A DNA stretch of 39,566 nt, from NCBI GenBank assembly GCA_004143605.1, contig AWVY01000052.1:102650-142215 (forward strand), read 5' to 3'. Below the pieces are notes generated by a model. The model worked only from the letters and a program-made list of their open reading frames with translations, searched no databases and had not been told where the DNA came from. Below are positions 25,411 through 33,941 of this stretch, in pieces; position 1 is the first letter of the stretch; every line of letters begins with the position of its first letter. Both the position numbers and the translations under genes were made by a program. This DNA is from Desulforamulus aquiferis (GTDB lineage: Bacteria; Bacillota; Desulfotomaculia; Desulfotomaculales; Desulfotomaculaceae).

Positions 25411-25512
25411 AAAAAAGCAGGCCCGATTTCCTTACAGGATAAGGTAATAAATGGGACTTCGGCCAAGTTGTTTTTGGCCAAAGTCCCATGAAAATTTTCG
25501 GGCCTGTCTTGG
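25411..25512 (+). promoter_or_regulatory. Nested double hairpin between tatA and tatC
   Basis: An outer stem (GCAGGCCCGA at 25417-25426 with TCGGGCCTGT at 25498-25507) encloses an inner stem (ATGGGACTTCGGCCAA at 25451-25466 with TTGGCCAAAGTCCCAT at 25474-25489, 15 of 16 pairing). The structure ends about 30 bp before tatC. It could be an attenuator, an RNA-processing signal setting the TatA:TatC ratio, or a small palindromic repeat. No known riboswitch motif recognised. Confidence 0.5.
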
Positions 25513-25539
25513 TTTGTCCTCATAAGGGGGTAATTAGCT

Positions 25540-26349
25540 TTGGCTGAAGAAAAAGACCAATCAATGATTGAGCACCTGGAAGAATTGCGCCGGGTGCTGA
25601 TAGTTTCTCTTATTGCAACCTTTATCATGACCGGGGTATGCTGGTTTTTAGTGATTATATCTTACAAATAATTATTCAGCCAGTAACAGCCACCGGCAAT
25701 AAAATGCACTATATAGGTGTAATGGAAGCCCTAATGACAAAAATCAAGCTATCTCTTTTCTTGGGCTTTCTCACAGCTTTGCCGGTGATTTTATGGCAGT
25801 TCTGGAGCTTTATTATGCCGGCCCTGCGCAAGACAGAGAAATTATATTTTACCATTTTCGTAATCGTTTCTTATTTATTTTTCATTGGTGGAATTTTATT
25901 TTCTTTCTATACTGTGTTTAACCTGGGCGTGAAGTTCTTACTTCATTTTGGCGGTGAAGAACTGCTGCCAATGCTAACCATTGGTAATTATGTATCCTTT
26001 GCCATGATGTTTATACTACCCTTTGGTATAGTTTTTGAATTGCCCCTGGCAGTTTCCTTTTGGCCCAACTGGGGGTAATTAACTACGAGTGGATGGTAAA
26101 GAAAAGGAAAATGGCTATCTTGGTCTCGGTTGTCACAGGCGCAGTTCTTGTGCCTTCGCCTGATATCATTACTCCTTTAATGATGGCCGCCCCTATGTAT
26201 CTGTTGTTTGAAGTAGCGTCTCGGTGGTCAAACTTGTGGAATGGCTTAAAAAGAGAAAGGCCAAGCGTCAAGCGGCCCAAGAGGAAGCCGAGGAAAGAGC
26301 GAGAAATAACAACGAGGAAGAAAAGGTTACCGAAAACAACAAAGATTAA
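25540..26349 (+). CDS. tatC: Twin-arginine translocase subunit TatC, three frame breaks
   Basis: Six-helix membrane receptor for Tat signal peptides, 270 aa after restoring bases near 25648, 26061 and 26227. Family signatures are MIEHLEELRRVLI at the N-terminus, EALMTKIKLSLFLGFLTALP, WQFWSFIMPALRKTEK, FGIVFELPLAVSFL and PSPDIITPLMMAAPMYLLFE. The C-terminal tail is highly charged (KKRKAKRQAAQEEAEERA), longer than usual. TTG 25540 follows AAGGGGGT. Raw frames alone would yield two unrelated-looking fragments. Confidence 0.92.
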
Positions 26350-26358
26350 TAAATCAAA

Positions 26359-26397
26359 CAAAACCGGTGTGCTAGTCTAGTCCGCCGGTTTTGTTTT
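26359..26397 (+). terminator. Terminator after tatC
   Basis: CAAAACCGG (26359-26367) pairs with CCGGTTTTG (26385-26393), followed by TTTTG. Confidence 0.85.
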
Positions 26398-26426
26398 GCG
26401 CAGAGAGTGCAGTAATATGTCATAAA

Positions 26427-26618
26427 TTTGTACAGGTGAACAAAGAGGAAATATTAAAACAATGTCGAAACTTAAAACTGTACAAAAATAAGGGCCTAGA
26501 TGTCAGCAAGACACAGAAAATAAAGGTCTTTATAATTATATGATTTGTACAAATAATAAACATGTGTATATCTTAGGGAGGCGATTGTTTAAAGGATATT
26601 TTCCGAATCTTTGTACAA
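26427..26618 (+). promoter_or_regulatory. Four TTTGTACA-type palindromic sites upstream of metP
   Basis: Sites at 26427-26434 (TTTGTACA), 26479-26486 (TGTACAAA), 26544-26553 (TTTGTACAAA, a perfect palindrome) and 26610-26618 (TTTGTACAA), centred 50, 67 and 66 bp apart, fill the 250-bp leader before the symporter gene. Four copies of a 6-base GTAC-centred dyad in this space are unlikely by chance and look like operators for an unidentified repressor or activator. No SAM riboswitch or T-box was recognised in the leader. Confidence 0.4.
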
Positions 26619-26651
26619 GATCTAAATAATTAGTATTAGGAGGAGTTAACA

Positions 26652-28137
26652 TTGGCTCAACAACGTGAACAGTGGGGTACCAGGACGGGTTTTGTTCTGG
26701 CTGCTGTTGGTTCTGCAATTGGTTTGGGAAACATTTGGAGATTTCCTTATGTAGCCGCTGAAAATGGCGGTGGCGCATTTTTATTCCTTATTTATTCGCA
26801 CTTTTAACTGCTGGAATTCCTATTCTTATTCTTGAATTTGGACTTGGTCAAAAATATCGTGGCTCTGCTCCCCTTACCTTTTCCAAGCTTAATAGCAAAT
26901 GGGAATGGCTAGGCTGGTGGCAGGTTTTGGTGTGCTTCTTTATTGCAGTTTATTACGCAGTAATTATTGCCTGGGCCATTTCCTTTACCTTCTTCGGTCT
27001 AACCAGGCCTGGGGTGATAATCCCTCGGACTTTTTCTTCGGCACCTACCTTGGATTAACTGGTGGTCCCTTTGAGTTGGGTGGTCTGCAGGCAGGTATTC
27101 TAATTCCTTTGCTGTTAGCCTGGGTTGTTACCTTTGCGGCACTCTATAGTGGTGTTAAGGGCGGTATTGAAAAGGCTAACAAGTTCTTCATGCCTGCTCT
27201 GTTTATCATTATCATTATTATTGCCATCAGGGGGATTACCCTCACCGGCGCAGCTGATGGTCTAAATTATTTGTTCCAGCCTGACTTTAGTAAGATTTGG
27301 GACTATAAAATTTGGACTGCTGCCTATGGTCAGATTTTCTTCTCTTTAAGTGTTTGCTTTGCTATTATGATTGCTTATTCCAGTTATCTGCCCAAAAAAT
27401 CTGACGTTGTAAATAATGCCTTTATAACAGGCTTTATGGATGTTGGCTTCAGCCTCCTGGCTGGTCTTGCAGTATTTGGTATCCTTGGTCACATGGCCCA
27501 TGTCCAGGGAGTAGGGGTTGCGGAAGTAGGTAAAGCCGGAGTTGGCCTGGCCTTTGTAACCTTCCCGGCGGCAATTAATACCCTTGGAGCCTTTGCCCCC
27601 GTTCTTGGTGTATTATTCTTTTTGTCATTAACCTTTGCCGGTCTGTCTTCGCTGATTTCAATTAACGAAGCGGCCATAGCGGCCTTTATGGACAAGTTTA
27701 GTCTAAGCCGGAAGAAGGCTGTTAGCATTTATATTGCTGTTGCCGCCATCTGCAGCCTGGTATTTGCAACTGGTGCAGGCCTATATATCCTTGATATTGT
27801 AGACCATTTTATAAATAATTTTGGGATTGTTTTTGCAGGACTGATACAAGTAATTCTGGTAGGTTGGTTCTTTAATCTAAAATCAATTCAGGAGCACGTA
27901 AACGCCATTTCTGATTTCAGTGTAGGTTCTTGGTGGATAGTATGCATTAAGTTCATAACACCAATCATCTTGGGTTATATGGCTATCATGAATTTGATAG
28001 GTGACTTAAAGGCTCCTTACGAAGGCTATCCTGGTGACGCACTATTTTGGATGGGCTGGTTTGTTATGATTGTGGTTATAACAGGTGGTTTCATCATGCA
28101 GGCTTTTAAAACTCAAAGTAGAGATTTAAAGGAATAG
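26652..28137 (+). CDS. metP: Neurotransmitter:sodium symporter family amino-acid importer (MetP-like), two frame breaks
   Basis: Sodium-coupled amino-acid transporter with LeuT fold, 495 aa after restoring a T near 26787 and an A near 27000. The first helix carries the Na+/substrate signature [22 protein letters not shown] (residues about 15-36), then GGGAFLF and the [12 protein letters not shown] loop. Later [19 protein letters not shown] and [17 protein letters not shown] match helices 6 and 8. The tiny downstream partner is a MetS-type subunit, so methionine/alanine uptake as in Corynebacterium MetPS is the likely role. TTG 26652 follows AGGAGGAG. Confidence 0.88.
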
Positions 28138-28181
28138 CCCATTTAAGATGTACTTCGGTTAAATAGTAAGGGGGTAAAACA

Positions 28182-28277
28182 ATGACTACCGGTGCTATTG
28201 TGATGATGATATTCTCCATGATATTACTTTGGGGCGGGGCAGCCTATTGTATCAGTATAGCCCTGAAAAATAAATAA
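28182..28277 (+). CDS. metS: MetS family small subunit of the NSS transporter
   Basis: A 31-aa single-helix membrane peptide reading MTTGAIVMMIFSMILLWGGA then AYCISIALKNK. The TTGAIVMM start and WGGAAYCIS(I/L)A pattern are the signature of MetS small subunits, which are needed for MetP activity. ATG 28182 follows AAGGGGGT at good spacing, 44 bp after metP. Too short for routine gene callers. Confidence 0.85.
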   Translation: MTTGAIVMMIFSMILLWGGAAYCISIALKNK

Positions 28278-28294
28278 TTAGGACAGTATCTGAG

Positions 28295-28324
28295 GGTCTG
28301 GACAAGAGTGCCAGATCCTTTTAT
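28295..28324 (+). terminator. Terminator after metPS
   Basis: GGTCTGG (28295-28301) pairs with CCAGATCC (28311-28318) with one G-U or mismatch, followed by TTTTATTTTA. Confidence 0.7.
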
Positions 28325-28484
28325 TTTATGAGTCAGGTAATTGTGTCCACTTTTTATAAACATTTACCCTGGTATTTCGACAAAAGGAAGCTGCAATTGG
28401 CAGTGGAACAGTAGATGTTTCGTCATAAAAATAGTAGAATATAGCTTGTTTAAAGATAAATTTCATTCCGGAGGTGCCCGACAA

Positions 28485-28963
28485 ATGACTTGTAAATGTA
28501 ATGAAAATAACGAAAGGCAAGTCCGGTTAGAAGAGATTCTGGTGAAGTATCAGAATGAGCCGGGGGCTTTAATACCTGTACTCCAGCAGGCCCAGGATAT
28601 TTATGGCTATTTATCTCCGGAACTGTTGAAGGAGATTTCTAGCTGCCTGAATATACCCCTTTCCCGTATCTATGGGGTAGCCACTTTCTATGCCCAATTT
28701 CACTTAGAGCCAAGGGGGCGGAATATTATCAGGGTTTGCCAGGGAACAGCCTGTCATGTTCGGGGTGCTTCAAGGGTGATGGATGCCATTAAGAGATATA
28801 CTGGGGTTGATACAGGTGAAACAACTAAGGATTTGCGTTTTACCATAGAACCAGTGGCTTGCCTGGGGGCTGTGGCTTGGCTCCTGTAATGATGGTTAAT
28901 GAGGATACTGAGGGTCAGTTGACACCGGAAAAGGCGGTAAAAAAGATTTCCAGCTATAAATAG
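28485..28963 (+). CDS. NuoE-like [2Fe-2S] subunit of NAD(P)-linked formate dehydrogenase, one frame break
   Basis: Thioredoxin-like ferredoxin subunit, 159 aa, of the NuoE/HndA/HydC family. Cluster ligands C85 and C90 (VCQGTACHVRG) and C126 and C130 (CLGACGLAP) are visible once a missing T near 28872 is restored. It passes electrons between the NuoF-like flavin subunit and the rest of the complex. The start ATG 28485 follows GGAGGTG; an in-frame GTG 28341 upstream lacks such a site. First gene of a three-gene operon with the NuoF-like and FdhA genes, so the complex is soluble and cytoplasmic. Confidence 0.88.
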
Positions 28964-28978
28964 AAGGCAGGTAATGAA

Positions 28979-30928
28979 ATGATTAATTTAATGGAAGCCT
29001 GCTGTTCCCAATGTAAGCATACCCCTGCCACACCCTGTCAAAGGTTCGTGGACTGTCGAAAATCTGGTCCCTTTTGCCATGAGAGCAAGGGTTGTGCTGA
29101 CAGCAGGAAAAAATTAGTTAACAGGGTGCAGGTGTTATCGGGATCACCTGTTAAACAAATTATCGTGTGTGGTGGGACGGGCTGTTCTTCCTCCGGCTCG
29201 GCCAAGCTGGCAGAATTATTGACGGAGGAGATAAAAAAGCGGGAACTGTCTAATGAGGTGCTGGTTAAGAGAACCAGCTGCCATGGTTTTTGTGAAAATG
29301 GTCCTATTGTTCATGTCAAACCAGAGTCAATTTTTTATACTAAGGTTAAGCCTGGGGATGTAAATGAGATTGTTAGCTCCCACCTGATTGAAGAAAAGTA
29401 TGTTGAGGGATTAATGTTTCATGATCCTGACTCAGGACACCCATACCCCCACTTCAGTGATATTCCCTTTATGCACGGCAGACCAGGGTATTATTAGAAC
29501 GCTGTGGTCAAATCGACCCGGAACAAATCGCCGATTATGTAGCATTGGGGGGTATCTCAGCCTGGTCCAGGCCCTGCAAAGGATGTCCCCGGAACAAGCC
29601 CTGGAGGAAGTGAAGCTTTCCGGTCTCCGGGGACGGGGGGGAGCAGGGTTTCCCACGGGCAGAAAATGGGAAAGTGCCAGAAGGGCAGCGGGAGCTATAA
29701 AGTATATTATTTGCAATGCCGATGAAGGTGATCCCGGTGCTTTATGGATCGTTCTGTGCTGGAGGGGGATCCCCATTCTGTGCTGGAGGGAATGCTAATT
29801 GCCGGCTACGCAGTTGGCGCAAGCACCGGCTATGTCTACTGCCGGGCAGAGTATCCCCTGGCTATTCAGAGACTTAAAACAGCCATTAAACAGGCCCGGG
29901 AATACGGCCTGCTGGGAAATAACATATTAGGATCAGGTTTTTCCTTTGACATTGTATTAAAGGAAGGTGCAGGGGCCTTTGTGTGTGGCGAAGGAACTGC
30001 CCTACAGGCTTCCATTGAAGGAATGCGCGGCATGCCCAGGGTCAAACCCCCCGCTCCACCGAAAGATTATGGGAAAAGCCCACCGTATTAAATAACGTTG
30101 AGACCCTGGCCAATATACCTTTAATTATTAAAATAGGGGCCGAAGAGTATAAAAAACTGGGAACGGCTAGTTCACCTGGTACTAAAATTTTTGCCATCAG
30201 CGGTTCCGTTGCCAATGCTGGATTAGTTGAGGTACCCATGGGGGTCAGCCTTAGGGAGATTATTTTTGGTGCCGGGGGCGGCATTCGGGTGGTAAAGCTT
30301 TCAAGGCTGTTCAATTGGGAGGGCCATCCGGGGGCTGTCTTACAGAACAGCACCTGGACATGCCTGTGGATTTTGATTCCCTATCCTCTGCGGGGGCGAC
30401 AATTGGTTCCGGCGGCATGGTAGTGATGGATGAAGACACCTGTATGGTAGATGTGGCCAGGTTTTTTCTAGCCTTCACCCAAGCAGAATCCTGCGGCAAG
30501 TGTACTCCCTGCCGGGAAGGAACCAAGCGCATGCTGGAAATACTCCAGTCTATGTGTCAGGGCAGGCAACCATGGAGGATCTTGAAAACCTGGAAAGACT
30601 ATGCAGGGTAGTTAAAGCAACGGCACTATGCGGTCTGGGTCAAGCCTGTGCCAACCCGGTACTTTCTACCCTCAAGTATTTTAAATCTGAGTATTTAGCC
30701 CACATCGTGGACAAGCGTTGTCCAGCGGGAGTATGCACAGATTTAATCGGCTACAGCATAGATGCGGAAAAATGCAGGGGCTGTGGTCTCTGTCTGAGGG
30801 AGTGTCCCACAGGGGCCATCACTGGCGAAAGAAAGCAGCCCCACATAATTAATGCCCAGAGCTGTATTAAATGTGGCGTCTGCATTAGCAAATGTAAATT
30901 CAAAGCAGTAAAGATTCAAGGGAGGTGA
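28979..30928 (+). CDS. NuoF-like diaphorase subunit with Cys-rich N-terminus, six frame breaks
   Basis: FMN- and NAD(P)-binding subunit (HndC/HydB/HylB type), 651 aa after restoring bases near 29480, 29548, 29741, 30055, 30290 and 30568. Order: an unusual N-terminal Cys-rich segment (C8, C9, C12, C20, C26, C33, C39), a thioredoxin-like [2Fe-2S] domain ([11 protein letters not shown] ... [10 protein letters not shown]), the NADH/FMN core ([24 protein letters not shown]), the 4Fe-4S motif [11 protein letters not shown] with a distant CGLGQ, and two C-terminal 4Fe-4S motifs ([23 protein letters not shown]). This layout is shared with electron-bifurcating hydrogenases and formate dehydrogenases. 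ATG 28979 has only a modest ribosome site. Confidence 0.88.
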
Positions 30929-30933
30929 GTAAG

Positions 30934-33607
30934 GTGTCTGATATATGCTTAACTATTAATGACCAAAAAGTTTCAGTGCCAAAGGGAACTACCTTGCTCG
31001 CAGCGGCCCGGAAGCTTGGCATAGATATTCCTACCCTTTGCCATGATCCAGAATTAACCCGCTATGCGGTTGCCGTATTTGCGTGGTTGAAGTGGTAGGC
31101 TGGGGGAGCCTGCCTGCCTCCTGTGTAACAGAGGCAAGGGAAGGCATGGTTGTATATACCGAATCTGATCAGGTGACAGAGGCAAGAAGCACTATATTGG
31201 AACTGCTGCTGGCAAATCATCCTGATGATTGCCTAACCTGTGATAAGGCGGGTCGCTGTAGTCTGCAGGATTTCAGCTATCGTTACGGTATCCGTAAGGG
31301 TCCCTTTTTGGGTGAAAGAAAAGCCTATCCCTTGGATCAGGAGAACCCCTTCATTCTTCGTGATATGAGTAAATGCATACTGTGTGGCAAATGTGTCAGG
31401 GTTTGTTCCGAGGTAGTTGGCCGAAATGTAGTAGATTTTAGTTTTCGAGGGTTTGCCACCAAGGTTGCCACCCCCTTAAATTGCGGCCTTGAAGAAGCAG
31501 GCTGCGTATTCTGCGGCTCTTGTGTTGAAGTCTGCCCGGTTGGTGCATTGTCAGAAAAACAGATGTCCGGTAGGGGCCGAAGTTGGCAAGTTAATTCCGT
31601 TACCACCACCTGTCCCTATTGCGGTGTTGGCTGTCAGGTTAACCTGCAAGTGAAGGGCAACAGAGTTGTTGGAGCAAAATCCGCCGGAACAGGCATCAAC
31701 GGCAAGCATCTATGTATCAAGGGACGTTTTGCCTATGGTTTTATTCACCATCCAGAACGCTTAACCAGACCCCTAATAAAAAGAAATGGCCAGTTTGAAG
31801 AGGTAAGCTGGGAAGAGGCCTTGCATGAAACTGGTAGCCGTCTTAGGGAAATAAAAGAGCTGCATGGCAGTGATGCCCTGGCCGTCCTGGCCTCGGCCCG
31901 GATTACCAACGAGGAAAACTACCTCTTGGGAAAACTGGCCAGGGCAGCATTGGGTACCAATAATATAGATCACTGTGCCCGTCTCTGACACTCCCCCACC
32001 GTCGCCGGTCTGGCGACTGCGTTGGCAGTGGGGCCATGACTAACTCCATTGATGAAATAGCCGGAGCTAGCCTGATCCTGGCCATTGGCACCAATACCAC
32101 CGAGGCCCATCCGGTTATTTCCCTGCGCATCCGTAAGGCTCTGCAGCGGGGTGCCAAATTGATAGTGGTTGACCCAAGAAAAACCGAGCTGGCAGAACTG
32201 GCCACCAGTCACCTGCAGCTCAAGCCCGGAACTGATATTGCCCTATTTAACAGCATGGCCAGGTATATTTTAGGAGAGAGAATATGGAATAAAGAGTTCG
32301 TGGCGGAAAGGTGCGAGGGATTAGAGGGACTCAGGGAATCCCTCGGCGAATTTACTCCCGAATATGCCCAGACTATAACAGGTATTCCGGCAGCTTTAAT
32401 TAAAGAAACAGCCCGTGCCTATGCCCAGGCGGAAAGGGCCACAATTCTATACACCATGGGTCTTACCCAGCATGCTTGTGGAACAGATAATGTTTTGGCA
32501 GTGGCTAATCTAGCCCTGCTATGCGGTCAGATAGGGCGGGAATCCACAGGCCTTAACCCATTACGGGGCCAAAATAATGTCCAGGGAGCCTGCGATATGG
32601 GGGGCTTGCCCAATGTTCTACCGGGCTACCAGCAGGTTCAGGATGAAGGAAACAGAAAAATTTTCTCTGGGGCCTGGGGTGCAGCACTTAGTGATAAACC
32701 TGGCCTAACCCTTGGGGAAATGATGGATAGTGCTCTTCAGGGAACCCTTAAGGCCATGTATATTACAGGGGAAAACCCAATCCTTTCCGATGCTGACAGC
32801 AACCACGTTCAAAAAGCCTTGGAGAAGCTAGACTTCCTGGTGGTCCAAGACATGTTTTTAACCGATACCGCCAAGCTGGCAGATGTGGTGCTTCCGGCAG
32901 CCAGCTTTGCAGAAAAGGAAGGTACCTTCACCAACACAGAACGTCGTGTGCAGCGGGTGAGAAAAGCCATTGAGCCAATAGCTGGGGCCAAACCGGATTG
33001 GCAGATAATCTGCGCCCTGGCGGCAGAACTTGGCTACCCCATGAAATATGCAGGACCCAAAGAAATTTTCGAGGAGATCACAAGGCTCACCCCTTCCTAC
33101 CGGGGCATAAGCTACCAGCGCTTAGAAAAGGAAGGCATCCAATGGCCCTGTCCCTCAGAAGAACATCCCGGCACAAAATATTTACACAACCAAACCTTTG
33201 TCCGGGGCAAAGCCCGGCTAACCCCTGTCAATTACATGCAGCCAAAGGAACTACCGGACGAAAAATACCCGCTAATGTTAAACACCGGCAGGCGTTTGCA
33301 GCACTACCATACCGGCACCATGACCCTGCGTACTGAGATTACCCAAATATACGGTTCAGAAAAGCTAGACATCAACCCAGGGATGCCAAAAACCTGAAAC
33401 TATCCCAAAAGGACAACATTAGAGTAATCTCCAGGCGAGGAGAGGTAACAATGCAGGCAAACCTCTCTGAAACAGTTCCCCCCGGCATGGTATTCGCAGC
33501 TTCCACTTCCCCGAGGCAGCCATAAACAAACTAACCAACGCCGCCAGATGCCCCAAGCTAAAATACCGGAATTCAAAATCTGTGCAGTAAGGGTTGAAAA
33601 GATATAA
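30934..33607 (+). CDS. fdhA: Selenocysteine formate dehydrogenase catalytic subunit, UGA = Sec, five frame breaks
   Basis: Catalytic subunit oxidising formate to CO2 (or the reverse), 892 aa once bases near 31069, 32022, 33380, 33500 and 33575 are restored. N-terminal [2Fe-2S] domain (C36, C47, C50, C64), His-Cys 4Fe-4S site (HPDDCLTCDKAGRC), two 4Fe-4S motifs (CILCGKCVRVC, CVFCGSCVEVC), then the molybdopterin domain starting CPYCGVGC. TGA 31986-31988 at codon 352 lies in DHCARL-U-HSPTVAGL, the exact active-site position of selenocysteine in FdhF-type enzymes, and a SECIS hairpin follows. No Tat signal, so cytoplasmic. GTG 30934 follows GGAGGTGAG. With the NuoE/NuoF-like subunits it should be NAD(P)-linked and possibly electron-bifurcating. 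Confidence 0.93.
31986..32025 (+). promoter_or_regulatory. Bacterial SECIS element directing Sec at UGA 31986
   Basis: Eighteen nt after the UGA begins the apical loop GGTCT (32007-32011) of a perfect 6-bp stem, GTCGCC (32001-32006) with GGCGAC (32012-32017). A GGUCU apical loop is what I recall for the Escherichia coli fdhF SECIS bound by SelB, and the UGA-to-loop distance is in the known range. The stem also encodes the conserved TVAGLAT residues. Confidence 0.85.
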
Positions 33608-33617
33608 ACAAAGCAAA

Positions 33618-33645
33618 AAACAAGTGCCGCCCAGGCACTTGTTTC
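33618..33645. terminator. Terminator after the formate dehydrogenase operon
   Basis: ACAAGTGCC (33620-33628) pairs with GGCACTTGT (33634-33642). The A-tract on the left makes it a good minus-strand terminator and the TTTC on the right a weaker plus-strand one. Confidence 0.75.
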
Positions 33646-33671
33646 AGGCTGTCGAGAAACTACCTATATTT

Positions 33672-33881
33672 GGGTTTTAATAATCCCTCACGATTCCTCT
33701 CTCCGCAGTGGACAGCGCTAATCGCTTGCTTCGGGCGAAAATGGGTCGCCTTCGAGTAAACATCGTGTTTACCTCAGGCTTGCCCGGACGTCCATGTCCG
33801 GGCACCCATTTTCGCATCCTCAGCTTCGCGAAGCGCTGTTTCCACTGCTCCGAATGTCGCTGTTCGGGATTATTAAAACCC
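33672..33881. repeat. 210-bp near-palindromic noncoding element (MITE-like)
   Basis: Perfect 16-bp terminal inverted repeats, GGGTTTTAATAATCCC (33672-33687) and GGGATTATTAAAACCC (33866-33881), enclose arms that keep pairing with gaps: CAGTGGACAGCGCT and GCGAAAATGGGT on the left match AGCGCTGTTTCCACTG and ACCCATTTTCGC on the right. The centre is a hairpin GCCCGGAC/GTCCGGGC (about 33781-33802). The ORFs across it have no ribosome sites. It fills the convergent gap between fdhA and the chemoreceptor. Confidence 0.6.
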
Positions 33882-33904
33882 AGTTGTATCTTTTTCAACA
33901 ATCT

Positions 33905-33928
33905 GAAGGCACACCGATGTGCCTTCTT
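33905..33928. terminator. Terminator for the minus-strand chemoreceptor gene
   Basis: GAAGGCACA (33905-33913) pairs with TGTGCCTTC (33918-33926). It is directly downstream of the receptor stop on the minus strand; the TTTTTCAACAATCTGAA next to it resembles, inverted, the sequence beside the fdhA terminator. Confidence 0.6.
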
Positions 33929-33941
33929 AACCCTTAGCTAA

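Noticed and set aside
26400-26651. SAM riboswitch or T-box before metP
   Set aside because: No conserved core, tRNA specifier or terminator/antiterminator pair was seen; only the GTAC-centred dyads stand out.
26899-27000. Separate start of the sodium symporter at 26899
   Set aside because: The first 33 residues of that frame do not match the family; two missing bases restore a full-length protein from TTG 26652.
31986-32040. Formate dehydrogenase gene as two separate genes or a pseudogene
   Set aside because: The stop is a UGA in the conserved Sec context with a SECIS hairpin, and the second break is an ordinary missing base in a G run.
33708-33941. 77-aa plus-strand and 74-aa minus-strand ORFs in the fdhA-chemoreceptor gap
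   Set aside because: They run through the palindromic element and reflect its symmetry; no ribosome sites.
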